Below are positions 57,295 to 64,000 of a stretch of 64,000 bases of DNA, one piece after another. Under the pieces are notes generated by a model, which was given only the letters and a program-made list of their open reading frames with translations, did not search any database and was not told where the DNA came from. Numbering within the stretch: position 1 is the stretch's first letter; each line of letters opens with the position of its first letter. Source of the stretch: Hygrophila difformis (Eukaryota; Streptophyta; Magnoliopsida; Lamiales; Acanthaceae); the NCBI GenBank assembly GCA_030278955.1, contig JAOANR010000003.1, positions 58,893,628 through 58,957,627 on the forward strand. The letters are read 5' to 3'. Made by a program: the position numbers and the translations under genes.

Positions 57295-58530
57295 AGCTAG
57301 ATTGGTGGCGAAAGGTTAGACAAAATAAAATATTATTTTGATACCTTCACGCAAGTGACAAGAATAGCTTTAGCTTCGGTATATAACATTGTGGTCCATC
57401 AAATGGATATTAAACGACGTTTTATGAATGGAAATTTGGAAGAAGAAATATAGTTCAACGTAATAAAGAAATAAAGTGTACAAGTAACTAAATTCATTGT
57501 ATGGGTTAATACGAGCCCCTAAACAATGAAATGAGAAGTTTAACCAAACTTTACTTGCACTTGGATTTTCTTCTACAAATGTGGATAATATTGTATACCA
57601 AGCAAGCCAATGGAGAATGCATTATCCTTAGTTTGTATGTGGATGATATGTTAATCTTGGAACTTCACTCAATATAGTGTCTAACACTAAGTGAGCTCTA
57701 GCTTATAAATTTGATATGGAAAAATTATGAGAAGCTAGTGTGATGGTAGGCATGAAAGTCATAAGTTCGAGTGTTGGAATCACAGTGACTCAAGAGCATT
57801 ATCTTGAGAAACTTATTAATAAGTTTTGACACTATGAGGTGACTCCTGTAGACACTCCTTATGATCCTAATGCAAAATCAAAAATAATATAGAGGTGAAC
57901 CTGTTGCTTAGTCTAAATATGCACAAATTATTGGAAATTTATTATATATGATGAGCTCTATGAGATCCAATATAACTTGTGTTGTGAGTAGACTAAGCAC
58001 GTACACTCATAATTCGAATTATTAACATTGGACTACATTAGATAGACCGATGAGATACTTGAGAGGTACCATGAATTATGGTATCTAATGCAGTGGATTT
58101 TATTATCCTATGGGGATATAATCATGCTAATTGGATGTTTGATTCCAATGAAGTGAAATCCACTAGTTATGTATTTACATCAGTAAAAGGTAGTCACATG
58201 AGAGTCAACCAATCAAGCAATAATAGCTAAATTCACAATGAAGTTTGAGTTCATTGCATTGGAATTAGATAGCAGTAATGTTGAGTGGTTGAAAAACATC
58301 AAAGCATAAAATTGTGGGCACAACTCTAAATTCATTTGTGTCAATTTACTGTGATTGCCAATCGGCAATAGCTATAGCTAAAACAAAATTTTATAATGAG
58401 AGATGGAATTATTTCCATAAATTATGTGAGGTCAGAAGTGAATTTGGCCAATCATCTGACAAAACCTCTTATGAGAGGAAAAATATTTGAAACATCGAGG
58501 GGAATGATATTTAAGAGCCATCTTGAATAA
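57295..58530 (+). pseudogene. Decayed RT and RNase H of copia type
   Basis: Pieces in shifting frames: VVHQMDIKRRFMNGNLEEEI near 57390-57450 (RT), YVDDM at 57636-57650 (catalytic box), LRGTMNYGI near 58060-58085, SNEVKSTSYVF-like near 58145, STMKFEFIALELD near 58230-58270, and NLANHLTKPLMRGKIFETSR near 58440-58500 (pol end). Many stops and frameshifts. It is clearly of a copia lineage different from the Sireviruses. Confidence 0.8.
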
Positions 58531-59065
58531 TCTACAGCAACAGGAACCCAACTTATGTGATTGGAGATCCCATGAAGTAAGTTCATATGGGTAATAACAA
58601 GTCGTCGTGATTATCTGGAGCACAGTCCATTTATATCTCATTCCTATGATGTGCGTTGTGCTCATTACTGCATATTTAAATGAGGGTTGAGTTATACTCT
58701 TAATAGTTTCATAGCCCTTATAAGGTGGTGTATTGTATGCAGAATACACTTGATGATACTACCTATATGGGTGTGGAGTGGGGCCGCTCCTATGAGAATT
58801 TGGCTAATTCTCTAGAGCACTCATGAACTACAGGCACGCGCATGGCCTATGGGCGCAAAACCGCGTTGAACAATGGCATACTTAGTCCAATGTGACTGTT
58901 GGGACCACTGTTTCACAACAGGAATCTTTGGTTCATAGAAGCTTAAAGCTTCACCAATCGTTCCGTGGATCATGTCTTCTCAGTCAATGACTAGTTCATA
59001 GTGATAATACACACTAGTTTGAGACATTGGACTACTCAGTGGTACATGTGGACATGCTTTTACAA

Positions 59066-59077
59066 TATGTGGGGGAT
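59066..59077 (+). other. Polypurine tract of the defective copia element
   Basis: ATGTGGGGGATTG lies against the 3' LTR, so at least this end of the replication signals is kept. Confidence 0.6.
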
Positions 59078-59536
59078 TGTTGAACAATTCTAAATTTAGT
59101 GTATTGTAAAAGCTAGAGATTCCACCTAGTCAAGGGAGACAAAGTAGTTTGAGATTTGTTGAGATATTCCAGGGTTTAAGCAATGTGAGAGAGGGCAGGA
59201 GTCTTCCTCATTTTGTGGATCTAAACCTGAACGGGTCAAGGGAAGTAGGCTTTACTCTTGCCTATAAAAAGATTATTTCCGTTAATATTGGGATATGAAA
59301 CTGAGAACTCTTTCGATCTCTCTTCTCTCCATTCCCACTGTTTCAAGTCATTGATTCCTGTCTCTGCCACCTCCGGTAGATAACCCGTTGAAGCCTGGAG
59401 AACACCGGTACTCTCGCCGGATAAGTTCTTTAGTCCAGTGCAATTTTGCACGCCTCGGGATCCTTGTCTCCTTCTCTTTTCTCTTTTCCTTGTAGCTTTC
59501 GATGTCTGCTTTTGTGGGGTCTCCAATTTTACAACA
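59078..59536 (+). repeat. 3' LTR of the defective copia element
   Basis: 459 bp, no difference from the 5' LTR noticed. Confidence 0.92.
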
Positions 59537-59541
59537 CATAG

Positions 59542-59710
59542 TAGTATAAATTAATGGGTCTGGACTACCCTATGGAGCAATGGCCAATGGGCATTCAGAA
59601 GTCTCGGCTGCTGTATATCACTATATGGCTATCATCAGACTGTGGCTGCTGCTATTAATGAACCAACCCTTGGAATAGCTCAAGCTGATAGGATGAGAAT
59701 TCAATAACAT
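59542..59710 (+). pseudogene. Possible exon remnant of an unknown host gene
   Basis: The plus strand reads GLPYGAMANGHSEVSAAVYH and, after a one-base shift, GYHQTVAAAINEPTLGIAQA followed by DRMRIQ and a stop. The protein-like composition over two frames suggests a decayed last exon. Family not recognised. Confidence 0.35.
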
Positions 59711-59711
59711 A

Positions 59712-59967
59712 CTCCCTCCGTTCCTTTTTAGTTGTCTTTTTAGAGAGTAAAAACTGTTCCAAAATAGTTGTCATTTTTAAGTAGTTATATAGGTAGTTAT
59801 GCTATGTTTTTACTATATTGCCCTTCACTTTACATAAATGCTATTTGTTGATATTTATTAAGAATGAGGTTAGTTGAATGGTAAAAATGTAAATTTATGA
59901 GTTAATTATGTAATTCTTGGTTATTGAAATTGACCTGAAATAGACAACTATTTAGCAACGGAGGGAG
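59712..59967. mobile_element. Stowaway-like MITE (256 bp)
   Basis: Terminal inverted repeats CTCCCTCCGTT and AACGGAGGGAG-type ends with TA on both sides, the pattern of Tc1/Mariner-derived Stowaway MITEs. No ORF inside. Confidence 0.85.
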
Positions 59968-60220
59968 TATATCAGTTCGCAACACTGACCATAGCATCCA
60001 CCTCAATCCAAGCCTTAAATTCAAATTTAGGTGCATTCACATGCAGTGCGAGAATCCCTTCCCTTCCCTACTTGCGCCTACAATCTCAAACTCGTCTGGA
60101 TTAAATTCGAGAATAGGTGGATATTTATACATGTGTAGATAATGTTGCAAGAAGATACCATCATTGCATCCTCTTGTATGGAAGGGTCACACAAAGGCGC
60201 TAATTTAGAAGTTCACTTGA

Positions 60221-62770
60221 TCAACTTGTCCAAGGCTTAAATGGCGCAAAAACAACCACAGCGTTATGCCCACCAAATCCAAATGAGTTAGATATAGCTG
60301 CAAGGTTTTGGAAGATAGTTGTAACGGTATAACAACATGCACCATTTTTATTTATTTATTTATTTATTTTTACGGGGGAGGAGGAAGATTAAGGCAGAGG
60401 ATAAGAAAGCATATATGCTTCGAAACGGATGATAAGGTAGCATACCAACATTTACTTCATGTTGTTTCTTTGCATTTGGGACAGTGTCAATGGTGACCTC
60501 GGGTTCCAGGTACTGCACAAAACAATGGAGAATTAAGAAATTACTTCAGGACAATGCTAACTTTTCAAGGAACTAGTGATATAGAAGTCCATCTGTACAT
60601 ATTGGTTAATTGTGGGATGTAACCAGCAGGTGTTGATAGCTTCAATGGTTACTATGGCTTCTACACCACCTGCTGCTCCGATTCCATGTCCAATCAATGA
60701 CAAAATCAAGTTAAAACAATCTCAGTAAAGCTAATTTTGAATAAATTGACAAATTTGATTTGGTTCTGTAAGAATTTATTTTTACCTTAGTGCCGTTCAT
60801 TTTCATCACTGAGGTGTCTTTGAAGACCTTTTTTATGGCATTAACCTCCACCAAATCTCCAGCTAGGGTAGATGTAGCATGAGCATTCACATCATTAACC
60901 TGTTGTGAGAAAATGCTTATTCATGTGCACCATAATCAGTTGATCAATACCAGATAAGAAAACTGAAATGATTCTTACCTCTTCGGGGGCAACCCCTGCA
61001 TCTTGCAAACTCTTAGTTATGCAGGACGAAACGCCAAGTCCATCTGGACGAGGATCAGTCATGTGATGGGCGTCGCAGGTGAAAGCACCTCCCAAGTACT
61101 CGGCAACAGTATTGGCTCCTCATTTCAAGGCGTGCTCTAAGCTTTCCATGATCTGTTTGCACTCGTTTTGTGCAAACTATGAGATTCTTATCTGAATATA
61201 CGAAAAAGATTATTTGTAATGGAACTTACTAGTACACCAGTGCCTTCACCCATCACAAAACCATCACCGTTTTTGTCCCACGGCCTTGATGCCTTCTCTG
61301 GCTCATCGTTCCTCTGCGACAAGGCTCTGCAGGCTATGAAGCCTCCAACTCCAGCAGGGGTAATTACAGCTTCCACCCCACCAGCTACCATGATATCTGC
61401 ATCACCTCTTCTAATATGATTTGCTGCATTGAAGAAGCAGTAATTGGCTGTAGCACATGCTGTTGAAATGGAGTAATTCGGACCCATCAAGCCAGTATCT
61501 ATAGCCAACAACGCAGACCCCATGTTGGAGATTGAATAAGGAATGAAAAAGGGGCTCATTTTCCTGTATCCCTTTTGCACAAATGCTTCGATCCCAGTGC
61601 TGTAAGCCGTCATGCCACCAATGCCAGATCCCACCAACACTCCTATTCGCAACTTGTCCATCTGCCATGAGCGAAACAACAGATTTCAGCCGGGAAAATA
61701 ATGTTACAACGAAATGATGGAGAATGTTTATAATGCTCACATTGCTGAGAACGTCTTTCCCAAGGTTGGCATCATCGAGTGCCTTTTTGCCAGCAACCAA
61801 AGAATACCTCCAGCAGTCATCTAGTCGTCGGTCACTTTTGGGATCAATGTAACCCTCGGAGTTGAAGTTGCGGATCTGCCCTGCAAACTTTACAGGGAGA
61901 TTTGAAACATCGAATCGATCTATTGGAGTTATTCCACTTATGCCATCGAGCAGTTCATTGTAAAATGTGTGAACGTCATTGCCAAAAACTGAAACAAGGC
62001 CCATTCCTGTTACGACAATCCTTTTCTTTGGATCCATCTCTCTCCTGGGAGCAGAAACAGCAGGAGAGGCCATTGCCCAGATTCTACTGCACTTTTGCGG
62101 CTGAGAAATGATGATTTCATTAGAACCAGTGTATGAACACATTAACGAACCAAGCAGTCATGCTGAATGATAAAGCTCATCTCAAACATGAGCAAAACAG
62201 AGGGCTTCCAATTCATTCAGATTATGTGCAGAATTAGCACATGGCTAATCAAATTGGTTCCCCAGCTGGGCACATATATTGACTCGAATCTTTCATCCCC
62301 CATAACTAAATATCAGACTAATTCTATCAGGCACATGAATAATAATTATCAAGCAGTAATGTTACAGTGAAACCAAGGGAATGAAATGAGCAATATCCAT
62401 AGAGCAGTAATATCAGCAGAGGGGACCAAGCTAAGCTATATTTACAATGCAAATGAGTGCATTATTTGTTACAAGCAATAAACTTCAAATGCCTATAACA
62501 CAAGCTATCAATACCCAAAATCCACCATTCATACAAAATCTCAACACATAAACACAAATTATGATTCAATCAACAATAAAATAACGAAGGTTTCCCAACA
62601 TTGGGGACGAAACCCTTACTCCCAAACCCTAAGGCTTTGCGTCCGTCGGTCCCCAACATGGAAACCCTATTTGATTCTTCCCTGCGGAGGATGAAACCGG
62701 CGCAAGACGCCCAATTTACTGTTGGGAAAACGGCATAAACATCAAATGCCGCATTTGTTGAAGCCATCAA
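60221..62770 (-). pseudogene. 3-oxoacyl-ACP synthase I (KAS I) copy 2, with stop and splice lesion
   Basis: Same enzyme as copy 1. Proposed exons: 62600-62770 (transit peptide, MMASTNAAFDVYAVF), 61741-62100, 61230-61661, 60979-61152, 60786-60899, 60599-60700, 60446-60512 and 60221-60297. Internal exon lengths 432, 174, 114, 102 and 67 equal those of copy 1. Catalytic Cys (TACATANYCF), His (NAHATST, IGHGIGAAG) and Lys (GTKSLIGH) are there. Two lesions: TGA at 61120-61122 where copy 1 has Arg (LK-stop-GAN), and the acceptor before exon 60599-60700 reads TG instead of AG at 60701-60702. The donor of exon 1 (AAT/GTTGGG) is also weak. Probably a pseudogene unless these are sequencing errors. Confidence 0.82.
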
Positions 62771-62850
62771 AGTAACAGTAAAGCAATCTAAGTTGAATTC
62801 TCATCTCCGACGCCGAAAGTATTGAAGCCACAATAAGAACAATATTAGCA

Positions 62851-63036
62851 TGTGTTCATTGTCTGTTGTTTATTTTCGATTCTATAAATAGGTACTTCCA
62901 TTGTTGTAAAATTCAGAGCGAAGCAAAGCAAGAAATCTAAAGAAAGCTTTAGCTATACAACTCTCCGCTTTTGGTTATCCCTTTTAGATATCAAAAGTGT
63001 AAAGTGTTCTTGTGTGTGTGAGATATCAAATCTACA
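62851..63036 (+). repeat. Candidate short 5' LTR of a Ty1/copia element
   Basis: A block from about TGTGTTCATT to AAATCTACA, with TCTATAAATAGG at 62881-62892 and a primer site just after it. The right LTR is outside the window, so the left border and the short length (about 186 bp) are tentative. Confidence 0.5.
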
Positions 63037-63039
63037 AAT

Positions 63040-63051
63040 TGGTATCAGAGC
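63040..63051 (+). other. Primer-binding site, initiator tRNA-Met
   Basis: TGGTATCAGAGC, the usual copia primer site, 476 bp before the gag ATG. Confidence 0.9.
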
Positions 63052-63189
63052 TTGAGTGATTCAAACCTCAGAGCCAACGAATTGGATCTCAGAAGTTATA
63101 ACCCGATTGAGAGAATTAAAATTGAAGAATTGGAATCAATTACCAATTTCTTCCTGCTGTAAAGCCTTCAAATTCCGGTTGCTCCACCG

Positions 63190-63375
63190 TTGGCCTCCAG
63201 CACCGCCCGCTGTCGCCGCCTAGCAGCCACCATCAAGCGTTGCCCAGCTCCCACAGCCGCTGCCTTCCTCCTCCTGCCGCCGACCAGCTGCAGCTTGCTT
63301 CGTCTCAGCCATCATCGGTCGCTCACACCTCCGGCCACCTCTCCCTGCTTCACCACCAGCTCCATCCTTGTTTGA
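63190..63375 (+). CDS. Small leader ORF between primer site and gag, doubtful
   Basis: A GC-rich patch in an otherwise AT-rich leader contains a 61-codon ORF (MASSTARCRRLAATIKRCPA) rich in Ala, Ser, Pro and Leu. Its composition differs from the flanks. It may be a short upstream ORF or captured sequence. No family recognised. Confidence 0.25.
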   Translation: MASSTARCRRLAATIKRCPAPTAAAFLLLPPTSCSLLRLSHHRSLTPPATSPCFTTSSILV

Positions 63376-63526
63376 TTTTTTTGTTGCTGCTGCCATTTTT
63401 TTTTTAAGGAAACGCCCAAAAGAAGAGAGATCACAATTGAAAGCTGGAGGACAAAAAAAAAATCAATTTCATAGCAGCTACCAAATTAATGCTGCTAGTG
63501 CTCTGATCGGTAATTGAAGGAGTCAA

Positions 63527-64000
63527 ATGGTGAATATCACGGGACAAATGTCACTGCTGCAGCTTACAAAAGCAAATTACGAGAAATGGAGTATTCAAAT
63601 GAAAGCCCTTCTTGGAGCTCAAGATGCATGGGACGTGGTTCAAAATGGTTTTGTAGAACCAGAAAATACCGGGAAATTAACTGTAGCAGAACAAAAGGTG
63701 TTGAAAGATGCAAGATCGAAAGATAGTGGAGCCCTTTACATGTTATTCCGAGCCGTTGACGAATCAGGCTTCGAAAAAATATCTGGTGCCACCACCTCAA
63801 AAGAAGCGTGGGACATCCTTGAAAAATCATTCAAAGGAGCCGACCGGGTAAAGCAAGTGCGTCTCCAAACCCTTCGTGGAGAGCTTGAAAGCATGAAAAT
63901 GAAGGAGTTAGAAAATGTGTCCGACTACATAACACGTGTCCAGACCGTGGCAAACCAACTCAATCAAAACGGAGAAGAATTGTCCGATGCCAGAATTGTG
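63527..64000 (+). CDS. Gag of a Ty1/copia element, open to the window end
   Basis: 158 codons from ATG 63527 with no stop before the right edge. The sequence is a typical copia gag: LTKANYEKWSIQMKALLGAQ (the N-terminal 'Y..W...M...L' motif), YMLFRAVDESGFEKI, SKEAWDILEKSFKGADRVK, and RLQTLRGELESMKMKELENV then VSDYITRVQTVANQL, as in the UBN2-type gag domain of Tork-like elements. It would form particles around element RNA. It lies right upstream of KAS I copy 2 on the opposite strand. Confidence 0.9.
   Translation, partial: MVNITGQMSLLQLTKANYEKWSIQMKALLGAQDAWDVVQNGFVEPENTGKLTVAEQKVLKDARSKDSGALYMLFRAVDESGFEKISGATTSKEAWDILEKSFKGADRVKQVRLQTLRGELESMKMKELENVSDYITRVQTVANQLNQNGEELSDARIV

Larger units (their letters stand above)
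54951..59536 (+). mobile_element. Ty1/copia element with apparently identical LTRs and dead pol
   Basis: LTRs of 459 bp (54951-55409, 59078-59536; TGTTGAAC to TTACAACA) in which I see no differences, and a perfect target duplication CATAG on both sides. The interior has no visible copia primer site after the 5' LTR, starts instead with a gene-like segment on the minus strand, lacks gag, and holds a decayed RT and RNase H at 57295-58530. Recent movement of such a copy needs enzymes from another element. Confidence 0.9.

Overview
This is a stretch of a flowering-plant nuclear genome, most likely a eudicot. The evidence is introns with GT/AG borders, nested LTR retrotransposons of plant lineages (Athila-type Ty3/gypsy and Sirevirus and other Ty1/copia elements), a tRNA-derived SINE, a Stowaway-like MITE, and a tandem pair of nuclear genes for plastid 3-oxoacyl-ACP synthase I (KAS I). 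I cannot name the species. No CRISPR array, operon or bacterial gene is present.

Left part (1-37139, all on the minus strand) is a nest of retroelements. A Sirevirus (27861-37139) is the oldest layer. It has lost most of pol and keeps a damaged gag plus the last codons of pol and of a third ORF. A large Athila-type element (from left of the window to 27860) inserted into its 3' LTR; its order is 5' LTR 23159-27860, tRNA-Asp-type primer site, gag, protease, reverse transcriptase, RNase H, integrase, then an unknown two-exon ORF running off the left edge. Into its pol a 13,995-bp element with LTRs of about 5.6 kb and a non-coding 2.8-kb interior inserted (6471-20465, target duplication CACTC). 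It is related to its host and looks like a LARD (large retrotransposon derivative). A solo LTR of the same broad family (31047-35943, target duplication GCAAC) sits in the Sirevirus gag. All these long LTRs carry arrays of nested palindromes whose two arms change together from copy to copy.

Middle (37140-41240): AT-rich sequence, a short KAS I relic on the plus strand, and the 5' end of another Ty3/gypsy element (LTR, primer site, broken gag).

Right part (41378-62770): two tandem KAS I genes on the minus strand with matching exon lengths. Copy 1 (41378-54773) reads well in all exons but its second exon is split by a young, almost complete 10.55-kb Sirevirus (43672-54226) with gag, a 1086-codon pol, a 766-codon third ORF with a possible splice acceptor just before its ATG, and a SINE near its 3' end. 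Copy 2 (60221-62770) has an in-frame stop and a damaged splice acceptor. Between them lies a copia element with LTRs that look identical but a ruined pol, no recognisable primer site, and what looks like a captured fragment of a TBL (trichome-birefringence-like) cell-wall gene (54951-59536).

Right edge: the LTR, primer site and open gag of another Ty1/copia element start at about 62851 and run out of the window. Apart from the KAS I genes, which would serve fatty-acid elongation in plastids if intact, nearly all coding content is mobile-element polyprotein.
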